The translations under genes and the position numbers were made by a program. From an uncultured Dorea sp. (GTDB taxonomy: Bacteria > Bacillota > Clostridia > Lachnospirales > Lachnospiraceae): a DNA stretch of 64,000 nt. Below the pieces are notes generated by a model, which did no database searches, was not told the DNA's origin, and worked only from the letters and a program-made list of their open reading frames with translations. The stretch spans positions 1 to 64,000 of the forward strand of contig CAJUTH010000015.1 of NCBI GenBank assembly GCA_910589275.1, given 5' to 3'. Of this stretch, positions 26,282 to 34,558 are shown in pieces. Every line of letters begins with the position of its first letter. Position 1 is the first letter of the stretch.

Positions 26282-27157
26282 TTAATTTGAGATTGATTTT
26301 TTATCGGCTGTTTGCTCAGTTAAAAATTCGGTAACAACACAGTTAAATTTGTTCGGATTTGCACAAAACATACTATGTCGTCCATATTCTTCTCTTGTAA
26401 AGCTGGCAACTCTTAAATCAGAGATATTTTTCTTGTACCAGTCTGTTAACAGAGGGGTTGTAGCTCTGCTTGTTTCCCCTGCAATATACATAGTTGGAAC
26501 TGCTATCCGCATTACCACATCTCTAAAATCGTTTGTTGAAATATTCAAAATTAGAGACGCCAGAAAATGCGGATCTTGTTTTTTTCGTGGTAAATTCCTG
26601 CTGTACTGATAAAAAGGCGATTCTTCGGAAATGTCATCAGGATGATTCTCGGCCTGATTTAAAAATTCCAGAGCTCCTTTTTCCACAGACTGTTTCATTT
26701 CCGTATATATTTTCCATACATCGGTAAAGGTGCCGCCAAGTTCTTTGTTTGTTTTTTCGGATTCATAAGGATTTCTTCCAAGTCTTGGGCCGACGTCGAT
26801 AATAATGAGTTTGTCTATGATGTCTTGTCCAAAAAGATCAATGTAATTAAAAACAACAAGCGCTCCCATCGAGTGGCACATGATATGCGTTTTCTGCAGA
26901 TTAAGATGCTCCAAGAATTGATGCAGATCCATGCTTAACCTAGAAAGCCGCGCTCCATAATCTACTCGGTCTGAACTTCCATGCCCGCGGTGTTCCAGAA
27001 AGTATACTGTGAACCGCCGGGATAATTCCTCCAGATTATGACAGTATTCCACAGCCTCAGAACGGTATCCATGAATGATCACGAGAGGCTTCCCCTGTCC
27101 GCCGTGTATGTAGTGGAGCCGAACTCCGTCGTTTGTAAAAAAATAACTGTCTTCCAT
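26282..27157 (-). CDS. alpha/beta-fold hydrolase
   Basis: The 291-residue protein has the alpha/beta-hydrolase core: the oxyanion region LVIIHGYRS, the EHRGHGSSD segment, a nucleophile elbow CHSMGAL (Ser; the usual first Gly is Cys), and a late catalytic His in YGRHSMFC. No signal peptide is visible. It is the last gene of the PTS operon, where a phospho-glycosidase would be expected. Its substrate may be an ester or amide of the imported compound (inference). The region is AT-rich compared with the flanking clusters. Confidence 0.85.
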   Translation of the reverse strand: MEDSYFFTNDGVRLHYIHGGQGKPLVIIHGYRSEAVEYCHNLEELSRRFTVYFLEHRGHGSSDRVDYGARLSRLSMDLHQFLEHLNLQKTHIMCHSMGALVVFNYIDLFGQDIIDKLIIIDVGPRLGRNPYESEKTNKELGGTFTDVWKIYTEMKQSVEKGALEFLNQAENHPDDISEESPFYQYSRNLPRKKQDPHFLASLILNISTNDFRDVVMRIAVPTMYIAGETSRATTPLLTDWYKKNISDLRVASFTREEYGRHSMFCANPNKFNCVVTEFLTEQTADKKSISN

Positions 27158-27219
27158 AATCTTGCCTCCTGCTATTAGATTATATTTAACTGACTTAATG
27201 TTCGTAAAGATATATCATA

Positions 27220-27660
27220 TTAACATTCAAATAGGATTGTATTATTGTCGGCATTTGTACCTTCGTCTGCTTTATTTTTTAATTCTTTTTCCAATGCAAT
27301 AACAAGAACGGTATTATCAATATGATTTTCCGTTATCATGTTATGGTTCACTTTCATAAGCGGCTGCCCTTTTTTGACCTTTTTCTTTTCTTTGATCAGT
27401 ATTTCAAATGGACGTCCATTTAATGCAACCGTGTTGATGCCAACATGAATCATGATTTTGGTTCTGCGGTTGGAAATAATAATTGCATGTTTTGATGGGA
27501 ACACGGATTCAATTTTTCCATCAAATGGAGCATAAATATATTCATCTTCGGGGATAACTGCAATTCCGTCTCCGAGCATTTTTTGTGAAAAAGCAGAATC
27601 TTTTACATTCTCTATATTTAAAATTTTCCCGTAACATACACCATAAATTTTTGAACGCAT
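27220..27660 (-). CDS. PTS glucose-type EIIA protein
   Basis: The 146-residue single-domain protein carries phosphate from HPr to EIIB. The active-site histidine lies in TKIMIHVGINTV (His72), with the second conserved His in SKHAIIIS. It follows the EIIBC gene by 19 bases on the same strand. In many beta-glucoside systems this domain is fused to EIIBC; here it is a separate gene. Confidence 0.92.
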   Translation of the reverse strand: MRSKIYGVCYGKILNIENVKDSAFSQKMLGDGIAVIPEDEYIYAPFDGKIESVFPSKHAIIISNRRTKIMIHVGINTVALNGRPFEILIKEKKKVKKGQPLMKVNHNMITENHIDNTVLVIALEKELKNKADEGTNADNNTILFEC

Positions 27661-27679
27661 AATAGTTCCCTCTATATCT

Positions 27680-29056
27680 TTATTCTACATCATAATTACT
27701 GTCGTCAAATCCGATGATCCATGTGACAGTAAATGTAACAATGATAGTAACGCCTGCTACAATACATGCATATGTAAAGTTGTTTGGAAATTCCGATGAA
27801 ATATATGCAGGAATGGAAATTACAGAATAGGCTCCCATTGCAAAAGCTTTTAATCCCAAAATTCCCGCTATTACTCCGGCCGTACCTGAACCAGCCATTA
27901 CGCCGATTAAAGGTTTCTTTAATCTGGTATTTACGGCAAATAGGCTTGGTTCTCCAACTCCTCCTACCAGTGTTGCAAAGGCGGCGGAAGCGGCAGTCTG
28001 CTTTAGTTTTTTGTCCTTAGTTTTAAGGCAGACAGCTAATGCTGCAATTCCATTGGATATTGTACTTATAAAGAATACGATTAATACACATTTTTCATAG
28101 CCTGTACTTGCTAAGGTTGCAATTGCGATTGGGAACAGCGCAAGGTGCATCCCGGTCATTCCTAGAAATGGGCTTAATATTCCGATAATCAGCAGACAAA
28201 GCCATCCTGCGGTGTCATATAATGTATTAACTAGCCATACCAGAGAATAGCCGGCATAATAACCGACAGGCCCTAAAATAGTAATCATTAATATTCCTGT
28301 GGCTGCAAAAGTAAATAACGGCCTTAAAACAGGAGAAATAGAATCTGGAATGATTTTTTCACTGAGATGTTCCAGCTTGGACAGCACATATACTGTCAGC
28401 AAGCTTGGAATGAAGGACCCGCCATAGCTTGATGAAGCGACCGGAATAAATTCAAAGAGTTTGACTGCTTTTCCGGCGCTTAGCAGGCCTGAAAAATCTG
28501 GATAAATCAAAATCGAAACCAACCCTAAAGCCATAATTTTGCTGCATCCAAATTTTTCTGCAGATGTGACGGCAATTAGCAAAGGAAAGTAATTAAACAC
28601 AGCACTTGCAAAGCAGTCAAATATAATATAAGTTTGGCTGTCGGTATGTAAGATTGCAGACATAGATAAAATAGCAAGCGCTACTTTTACAAAACCTGCC
28701 GCTGTAATAATCGGAACTAGAGGTGTGACGCATCCTGATAATATCTGGAGAAAGTGATAAAAAATATTCGTTTTTACGGCCTTTTCCTGTTCTTCTTCCG
28801 TTACGCTGTTGATATTATGATTCTTCAAGATATTCTTGTACAGGTTTCCGACTCCTGGCCCGATTATGATTTGGTATTGGTCGTTAAATTGTGATACTCC
28901 AAAAACGCCTGTAATCTGTTCAAGTTTATTTTTTGCAAATTTTTCTTGGTTCTCCAATGTAACCCGGAGTCTTGTGGCGCAGTGGCTGATTGATTTAATA
29001 TTCGTTTCCCCTCCAATATTGGCGATGATTTCATCGCCTAGTTTTTTCATATCCAT
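27680..29056 (-). CDS. PTS EIIBC, beta-glucoside/sucrose type
   Basis: The 458-residue protein imports and phosphorylates a sugar. The EIIB domain is residues 1-85, with the phospho-cysteine in SISHCATRLRVTL (Cys26). The EIIC domain has about ten membrane segments and the typical GVGEPSLFAVN and SGTAGVIAG motifs. The ATG at 29056 follows AAAGGAAG. The sugar cannot be told from sequence; family members take beta-glucosides, sucrose, trehalose or N-acetylmuramate. No glycosidase is encoded nearby. Confidence 0.92.
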   Translation of the reverse strand: MDMKKLGDEIIANIGGETNIKSISHCATRLRVTLENQEKFAKNKLEQITGVFGVSQFNDQYQIIIGPGVGNLYKNILKNHNINSVTEEEQEKAVKTNIFYHFLQILSGCVTPLVPIITAAGFVKVALAILSMSAILHTDSQTYIIFDCFASAVFNYFPLLIAVTSAEKFGCSKIMALGLVSILIYPDFSGLLSAGKAVKLFEFIPVASSSYGGSFIPSLLTVYVLSKLEHLSEKIIPDSISPVLRPLFTFAATGILMITILGPVGYYAGYSLVWLVNTLYDTAGWLCLLIIGILSPFLGMTGMHLALFPIAIATLASTGYEKCVLIVFFISTISNGIAALAVCLKTKDKKLKQTAASAAFATLVGGVGEPSLFAVNTRLKKPLIGVMAGSGTAGVIAGILGLKAFAMGAYSVISIPAYISSEFPNNFTYACIVAGVTIIVTFTVTWIIGFDDSNYDVE

Positions 29057-29115
29057 ATAGTTGTCTTCCTTTCTTTTTGTATTTTCAAAGAGTCTGGGCC
29101 CGTCTCTCTGCAAAC

Positions 29116-29949
29116 TTAATTAATATTTCTACATGCGTAAAACACAATATAAGCAATTTCAGCATCTGGGACAGTAATATCAGAATTTATTTCATGAACT
29201 AGGTTATTTATAAATTTTTTTTAACATTTAAATTCTTTTGGAAACAATTTCCTGATATTGTTTGTTAAGTCGTTATCAATGGTCGTCCGGTTAAAAATCC
29301 GGTTATATGCAAGTACACAATGAATTACCATACGTTTATAAATAAATGAATTATAGTCTATTTCCATATTGAGATTTTTATATATTTCTTCTACGGTTTT
29401 ATTTGCTAATTCCGTACGCTCCATTGATTCTGCGATTCCTACATTATTCTTTGCAGCGTTTAAATGCATGGCGACAATAGAAATTTCATTTTCATTCATT
29501 TCTACGCCATATTTTTTATTTAAACGGTTCACAATCCTTCTTGCGGCTTCATACTCTGATTCGAATGTTGCCTGAATCACATAGTTATATGGATTTTCAA
29601 AAATAATCCCTTTGCGGTATCGGTCGATCGCGCCCCTCAGATGATCTATGAGCGTACTATGGATGTTTTCGTTCAATGTCTGAGGTATTTCTTTTTGGAA
29701 AATCGCCAATTCTTCTTCCACGATTGTTGTAAGCTGTGAGTCTGTCTTATTGACAAGGTTTTCATAATTTTTTTGATTGTTGTTGTCTTGAAGAATAAAT
29801 GTCTGTTCTACCTGTTTTGTTATAACGAAACGGTCGCCTATATGCTTGTTAAATCCAATGCCTTTCCCTACTAATATATATTGTTTTCCTTGCTTCCCTT
29901 TTATAAGTATTACGTTGTTGTTTAATACTCTTAATATTTTCCCTGACAT
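29116..29949 (-). pseudogene. BglG/LicT-family antiterminator with an internal TAA
   Basis: The reading frame begins MSGKILRVLNNNV, the RNA-binding CAT domain (residues 1-55). PRD1 follows, with HLRGAIDR and MHLNAA. A TAA at 29221-29223 stops it at residue 242, early in PRD2. The same frame continues past the stop with PRD2-like sequence (KKFINNLVHEINSD, then EIAYIVFYACRN) to a natural TAA at 29116. The full frame would be 277 codons, the normal LicT length. One base change (CAA to TAA) explains it. A protein lacking half of PRD2 might be inactive or no longer regulated by PTS phosphorylation. It is the first gene of the PTS operon. Confidence 0.85.
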
Positions 29950-29962
29950 CACAAATCCCCCA

Positions 29963-30023
29963 TGAAATAAAAAAAGACAAGGTGTACAAGTATCATAACA
30001 TATACTTATCACGCCTTATCTTT
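29963..30023 (-). terminator. leader terminator of the PTS operon (attenuator)
   Basis: On the minus strand, AAGATAAGGCGT near 30022 pairs with ACACCTTGTCTT, extended by AAGTAT/ATACTT. Seven T follow. It sits between the promoter at 30058 and the antiterminator gene, as expected for control by a BglG/LicT protein. I could not convincingly pick out the overlapping RAT sequence. Confidence 0.7.
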
Positions 30024-30057
30024 AAGTCACGCATTTCTCTATTCATCTTATGTTTTA

Positions 30058-30086
30058 TTTATATCATATGCATATGGCAAATGCAA
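30058..30086 (-). promoter_or_regulatory. promoter of the PTS operon
   Basis: On the minus strand TTGCAT and TATAAA are separated by 17 bases. The predicted start is about 100 bases before the antiterminator gene, leaving room for the leader terminator. The remaining 200 bases to the asparaginase gene show no clear feature. Confidence 0.65.
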
Positions 30087-30312
30087 GAACTTTTTATATA
30101 TCTTCCAATATTTTCTATATGTCGTTTGACTTTTATAATCGGACGGACTTTTTCAAAAATACAATGACCTAATATTTGAAATATATCGCCGGAAAGGATA
30201 GACAGAAACAGCAGGTATTGCTATGATTGTATTATTATTTTCCTGAATGAACGATATTAGAATACCGGGGGATTAATCCAGCTAATGGATGGGTTACAAA
30301 GGAGTAGGGGCT

Positions 30313-31311
30313 ATGAAGAAACGAATACTAATCATCAATACAGGCGGAACCCTGTCTTCTGTAGACAGTGGGCAGGGGCTGAGCCCGGGGCTGTCGAGCC
30401 GGGAGATTTTAGAAGAGATCCGTATGGTGTCGAAGGAACTGGAACTGGAAACGGAGGATTTCTGTTCCCTTGACAGCGCGAATATATTTCCCGATGACTG
30501 GGCGGCGCTGGCGGTGAGAATCGGGCAGGCCTGTAAGGATTATGAGGGGATCGTGCTGATCCATGGGACGGATACGCTGGCATATACGGCGTCTATGCTG
30601 TCTTTTATGCTGCAGAATGTGCCGATTCCTGTGGTGCTTACCGGGAGCCAGCTTTCTATCTCCCATCCGGTGGCGGACGCCATGGAAAACTGCCGCTGCG
30701 CCATCCATATGGCCGCCAGCGGCTGCGGGGGAGTATTTGCGGCGTTTAACCGGAAAGTTATGTTAGGCTGTAGAACGACAAAGGTGCGTTCCATGAGCTT
30801 TGATGCGTTTGAGAGCACCAATTATCCGAACGTGGCAGAGATCAGCGCTCTGGGGATGCACATCCACAGGGAGCTGCTTCCTGGGAAAAAGGGAGTTTTC
30901 CGGGTACAGCCCGGCTATTCTGACAGGGTATTCCTATTGAAGCTGTATCCGGGGATTGATCCGGGAATTTTAGAGATTCTTCGGAAACAGGGATATAAAG
31001 GTATCTACATAGAAGGCTTTGGATTAGGGGGAATGCCCTTTGTGAAGCATGATTTTGCATCGGCTGTGCGGGAAGCGGTGGAAAAGGGCATGACGGTGCT
31101 GGCAGGAAGCCAGTGTCCCTATGAGGGAAGTAATCTGTCAGTGTACGAGACCGGGCTTCTGGCATTAAAGGGCGGCGTGCTTCAGGGATTTGATATGACT
31201 GCCGAGGCGGCGGTGGCTAAGCTGATGTGGGTGCTGGGGCAGACCGGAAAGCCGGATGAGATCAGAGAGTATTTTCAGATTGATCTTGTGAGAGAGGTAA
31301 GCATCCCTTAA
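30313..31311 (+). CDS. ansA: L-asparaginase, type I (cytoplasmic)
   Basis: It hydrolyses asparagine to aspartate and ammonia. The 332-residue protein has both catalytic threonine motifs: INTGGTLSS near the N terminus and IHGTDTLAYTA at about residue 83. There is no signal peptide, which fits the cytoplasmic type. The ATG at 30313 follows GGAGTAGGGG; an earlier in-frame ATG at 30289 lacks a site. It appears to be transcribed alone and ends at a shared terminator. Confidence 0.93.
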   Translation: MKKRILIINTGGTLSSVDSGQGLSPGLSSREILEEIRMVSKELELETEDFCSLDSANIFPDDWAALAVRIGQACKDYEGIVLIHGTDTLAYTASMLSFMLQNVPIPVVLTGSQLSISHPVADAMENCRCAIHMAASGCGGVFAAFNRKVMLGCRTTKVRSMSFDAFESTNYPNVAEISALGMHIHRELLPGKKGVFRVQPGYSDRVFLLKLYPGIDPGILEILRKQGYKGIYIEGFGLGGMPFVKHDFASAVREAVEKGMTVLAGSQCPYEGSNLSVYETGLLALKGGVLQGFDMTAEAAVAKLMWVLGQTGKPDEIREYFQIDLVREVSIP

Positions 31312-31389
31312 GGGAAAGCTGGCGCCGCGCTTGTGCCGGAAAGCTTTTAACGATAACGACAGCTATTTGCATAATATATCAAACGCAGC

Positions 31390-31421
31390 GGCGGCAGGGA
31401 TATTACTTCCTGCCGCCATTT
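31390..31421. terminator. terminator between asparaginase and MATE genes
   Basis: GGCGGCAGG and CCTGCCGCC form a 9-bp stem with a 10-base loop, followed by ATTTT on the + strand. It lies between convergent genes. Confidence 0.75.
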
Positions 31422-31450
31422 TGTCTGTCCGGTTCCTTTTATGAAAAAGA

Positions 31451-32800
31451 TTATTCTGCCGGATAAGCTGCCCGCTGTGAAAAAGGCTTGGAATGGAGGT
31501 AAGGGATCAAAAATCCAAGCGTCAAAATCAGGCTCAGCACTTCGGAGACCAGCGGACTCCACCAGATGCCGGCTCCGCCGAAAACCATGGTCATCACAAG
31601 CAGGCTTAAGCCAAGCATTACCATGCCCCGGGCTAAGGAGATAACGGTTGCGGCCACTGGGCGTTCTACGGCGGTAAAATACGCTCCGATAACTACGTTA
31701 TAGCCCGCGATCAAAAAAGATGCTGCAAAGATCCGGAAAACCTGTACGCTGTAAGGAATCAGGCCGCTGTCGGCAGAGGAGAGGAACAGCCGCACGATGG
31801 TCTCCGTTCCGGTCATGCACACGAAAGTAAAGGCCGCGGAGGATACAATGACCGCTCCGATCCCATAGCGGAACAAACGGCCGCACTGATCCATACGCCC
31901 TTTCCCGAAATAGTAGCTAATCAGCGGCTGGTAGCCTTGGGCGATGCCCACCATGGTCATAACAGCCAGCGAATTTACATAGGAAATGATGGTATAGCTT
32001 ACCAGCGCGTCCTCGTTCAGGTAATGGAGGATCGCCTGATTAAAGAGGAAGATAATCAGCCCCGGAGATAGCTCTGTGATGCAGGAGGGGATTCCGTTCT
32101 TGATCTGACGCCAGATCAGAGGAAGATTTAAACGGAACTTTGTGAATTTGATGATTCCCTTTTTTCCACAGAAATGCGCCAGATACAGAGCGATCAGGAA
32201 TACGTGGGAGATGCCGGTGGCTATGGCCGCGCCTCGGATTCCCATATGGAACTCCATGACCATCAGGTAGTCTAAGACAACGTTCATCAGCGATCCCGCC
32301 GTTACGATGAAGGTAGCCATCTTTGGGTAGCCGTCGGTCTTGATGATCGTCTCAAAGGAATAGGACAGGATGAACAGGCCGGAAAAAGGGGTAATAGCGC
32401 CCAGATAGTCCAGTACATATTCCATGTTTACGTCGGTTGCGCCTAAGAACAGGGCGATCGGCTTTAGGTTCAGCATTACCACAAGGGTAATCAGGCATGA
32501 GAACAGCGTCAGCAGGCAGATATTCTGGGAGAATACCTCGTTTGCTTTCTGAATGCGTTTTTCCCCCAGCATAATCGCAACGATGGTAGAAGTACCCACT
32601 GCAAATAAAATAGACACTGCGTACAGCGCCATGATGTAGGGCATGGAAATATTGACGGCGGTGAGGGCGATCTCGGACACGCCCCTTGCCACAAAAATAC
32701 CATCCACCATAGTGTAGAGTGCAAAAACCCACTGCGCTGTAATGGATGGTATGATAAACTTGAAAAAATCGCCTTTCAGGGATTTCCCCTCCAGCTTCAT
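31451..32800 (-). CDS. MATE-family efflux transporter
   Basis: The 449-residue protein has about twelve membrane helices in two similar halves and the family-like GYQPLISYYFGKGR segment. Such pumps expel cationic drugs using Na+ or H+. GGGAGG precedes the ATG at 32800. It has its own promoter at 32847 and lies downstream of, and in the same direction as, a marR gene that probably controls it. Confidence 0.9.
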   Translation of the reverse strand: MKLEGKSLKGDFFKFIIPSITAQWVFALYTMVDGIFVARGVSEIALTAVNISMPYIMALYAVSILFAVGTSTIVAIMLGEKRIQKANEVFSQNICLLTLFSCLITLVVMLNLKPIALFLGATDVNMEYVLDYLGAITPFSGLFILSYSFETIIKTDGYPKMATFIVTAGSLMNVVLDYLMVMEFHMGIRGAAIATGISHVFLIALYLAHFCGKKGIIKFTKFRLNLPLIWRQIKNGIPSCITELSPGLIIFLFNQAILHYLNEDALVSYTIISYVNSLAVMTMVGIAQGYQPLISYYFGKGRMDQCGRLFRYGIGAVIVSSAAFTFVCMTGTETIVRLFLSSADSGLIPYSVQVFRIFAASFLIAGYNVVIGAYFTAVERPVAATVISLARGMVMLGLSLLVMTMVFGGAGIWWSPLVSEVLSLILTLGFLIPYLHSKPFSQRAAYPAE

Positions 32801-32846
32801 AGTATAACCTCCCTTTGTGATGTTCCGGTAAATCCGTATTAAGCCT

Positions 32847-32875
32847 ATGATAACCGAAACAGGGAGAATACGCAA
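32847..32875 (-). promoter_or_regulatory. promoter of the MATE gene
   Basis: On the minus strand TTGCGT and TATCAT are 17 bases apart, with the start about 40 bases before the gene. Confidence 0.6.
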
Positions 32876-32900
32876 GCGGTTTCTCGTTACTTTTCACGAC

Positions 32901-32949
32901 TCAGGACTACACATTCCGTGAGAATGTGATTCAGGACTGGGCATTCCGT
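32901..32949. repeat. 30-bp direct repeats with a hairpin between marR and MATE
   Basis: TCAGGACT-N2-CACATTCCGT-like units begin at 32901 and 32931 (TCAGGACTAC... and TCAGGACTGG..., both running into CATTCCGT). The first also holds a hairpin, CACATTC/GAATGTG (32910-32928). They lie just upstream of the MATE promoter and could be regulator sites. Confidence 0.5.
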
Positions 32950-33038
32950 TCTTCGATTCTGCCGTTGCGGTCAGCGGAGATATGGTGATCTATGCAAAGT
33001 GGAAAGTTAAAGATACTTGCACCTGAATATTCGCTGTA

Positions 33039-33446
33039 CTAGAACAGCAGCTTCTCGCTGATACGGAACAGAGCTTCGATATCGCTTTTTCCAAGAATAG
33101 ATTCTACTTTTTTCTGGGCCTTCTGCCATAGTGGTACTGCAGAGTTTAAGATCTGTCTGCCCTCGGCTGATAAGGTGAAGGTTTTGCCGCGTCCCGGCGC
33201 GGTTTCTATCAGGTCCCTCTTCTGGAGGGGTCTGATATTTCTTACCATGGTGCTTCTTTCAAGCCCCACATGCTCCGCCCAGTGGGTAATGTTAGCGGAG
33301 CCAAGCCGCCAGAGGGTAATAAGAAGATAGTACTGGGCGGCGGTAAGCCCGGCGCTTTTTAGGGAAGTATCATAAATATCAGACAGCGCGTTCGCGCTGC
33401 GCCGCAGATTCGTGCAGTAACAGACGCTTTTGTATAAACTTGCCAT
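33039..33446 (-). CDS. MarR-family regulator
   Basis: The 135-residue protein has the MarR winged helix: LTAAQYYLLITLWRLGSANITHWAEHVGLERSTMVRNIRPL, then the wing with GRGKTFTLSAEG. The ATG at 33446 follows AAGGAG; a longer frame upstream has no site. Its promoter and a matching dyad operator lie just upstream, so it is probably autorepressed. The likely target is the MATE gene. Confidence 0.9.
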   Translation of the reverse strand: MASLYKSVCYCTNLRRSANALSDIYDTSLKSAGLTAAQYYLLITLWRLGSANITHWAEHVGLERSTMVRNIRPLQKRDLIETAPGRGKTFTLSAEGRQILNSAVPLWQKAQKKVESILGKSDIEALFRISEKLLF

Positions 33447-33473
33447 AATCGCAGTTCTCCTTGAAAAGTATGT

Positions 33474-33523
33474 ATATACAACATATTGTATATCATAATA
33501 AAATGAAAAGAGAGGGTTGTCAA
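33474..33523 (-). promoter_or_regulatory. marR promoter with dyad operator
   Basis: On the minus strand TTGACA (33518-33523) and TATTAT (33495-33500) are 17 bases apart. Immediately downstream ATATACAA-N4-TTGTATAT (33474-33493) is a perfect 8-bp dyad covering the start point. This suits repression by MarR. Confidence 0.75.
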
Positions 33524-33561
33524 TTGCTTCTATAAATTCTCTTAAAAAAGAAAAAGACGTG

Positions 33562-33589
33562 TTGATGTCATCCATTATAATGCTATAAT
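33562..33589 (+). promoter_or_regulatory. promoter of the LytTR response regulator
   Basis: TTGATG and a perfect TATAAT are separated by 16 bases, about 90 bases before the gene. Confidence 0.65.
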
Positions 33590-33680
33590 GATATATACTT
33601 ACAAAACCTTTTATTGGCGGCATCAGGTATAGGAAAGATAAAAAATTTTTTCATTTTTTAGAATTATAGAGGGACGGAAA

Positions 33681-34379
33681 ATGATTGCAGTTGCTATATG
33701 CGAAGACGAAAGATATATTTTGGAGGAATTGTACAGGAAAGTAAAAAAGTATATCAATATGAAACGATTAACTGCAAGTATAAAGACTTTTGTATCAGGC
33801 GGTGAGTTACTGGCGGAAAAAGATAGTTTTGATATTATTTTGTTAGATTTGATACTTCCGGGGATTCATGGACTTGAAGTTGCAAAGCAAATTTCTAATA
33901 GAAGCTGCATTATTTTTATCACGTCTTACAGGGACTATGCTGTGGAGGCTTTTGATGTTAATGCTGTACACTATCTGGTGAAGCCGGTTGCTGAGGAGCG
34001 GCTCTTTCTGGCGCTGGACAGGGCGTTTAAGCAGATTGATCAAGTGGATAAAAGAACATTGACGCTTGTGAAAGGCGGAAAAACACAGTTGATTTTTATC
34101 CGGGACATTTTATATTGCGAAGTATTTGACCATCGCGTCCAAATCCATACTGTACAGAAAACATATGATTATTCCGGCGCGCTTGATATGTTGGAAGCGA
34201 AACTGGACGAACGCTTTTTTCGATGCCATCGAAGTTTTGTGGTAAATATGAGTTGTGTTGCCGGACAGGAAAAAGGAACGGCAATCCTTACGAATGGAGA
34301 GAGAATATTAATATCAAGGCGGAAACAGACACAGTTTATGCGGAAATTGCTGAATTTCATAAAAAGTCAAGGTATGTAA
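33681..34379 (+). CDS. LytTR (AgrA-like) response regulator
   Basis: The 232-residue protein has a receiver with the phospho-Asp in IILLDLILPGIHG and the Lys in HYLVKPVAEE. A LytTR DNA-binding domain follows from about residue 135 (ILYCEVFDHRVQIHT to FFRCHRSFVVNM). These regulators bind direct repeats and often control peptide or bacteriocin genes. The partner kinase is 180 bases downstream. No AgrB/AgrD-like genes are visible next to it. Confidence 0.92.
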   Translation: MIAVAICEDERYILEELYRKVKKYINMKRLTASIKTFVSGGELLAEKDSFDIILLDLILPGIHGLEVAKQISNRSCIIFITSYRDYAVEAFDVNAVHYLVKPVAEERLFLALDRAFKQIDQVDKRTLTLVKGGKTQLIFIRDILYCEVFDHRVQIHTVQKTYDYSGALDMLEAKLDERFFRCHRSFVVNMSCVAGQEKGTAILTNGERILISRRKQTQFMRKLLNFIKSQGM

Positions 34380-34558
34380 GGAAATTTTTTGAAGGAATCG
34401 CGAAAATGCACTTCAGATAAAATAGTACCTTGAAAATCTCATATCTCATAGCCGTACCTATAGAAATAGGGAAAGAGAGGCTGTAATAGAAAGGACAGTT
34501 AGACCTTGGAGAGGGTCTATAAACACTACTACTTTATAATACGAGCGAGGTAATATTG
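34380..34558 (+). other. gap between the LytTR regulator and its kinase
   Basis: I looked for a short peptide gene here and found none with a credible start. A small hairpin, AGACC/GGTCT, lies at 34501-34518 and CCTAT/ATAGG pairs near 34465. TATAAT-like sequence near 34535 might give the kinase its own promoter. Confidence 0.4.

Noticed and set aside
34380..34558. AgrD-like signal peptide gene beside the LytTR/GHKL pair
   Set aside because: No short frame with a plausible start and cysteine-containing core was found in this gap.
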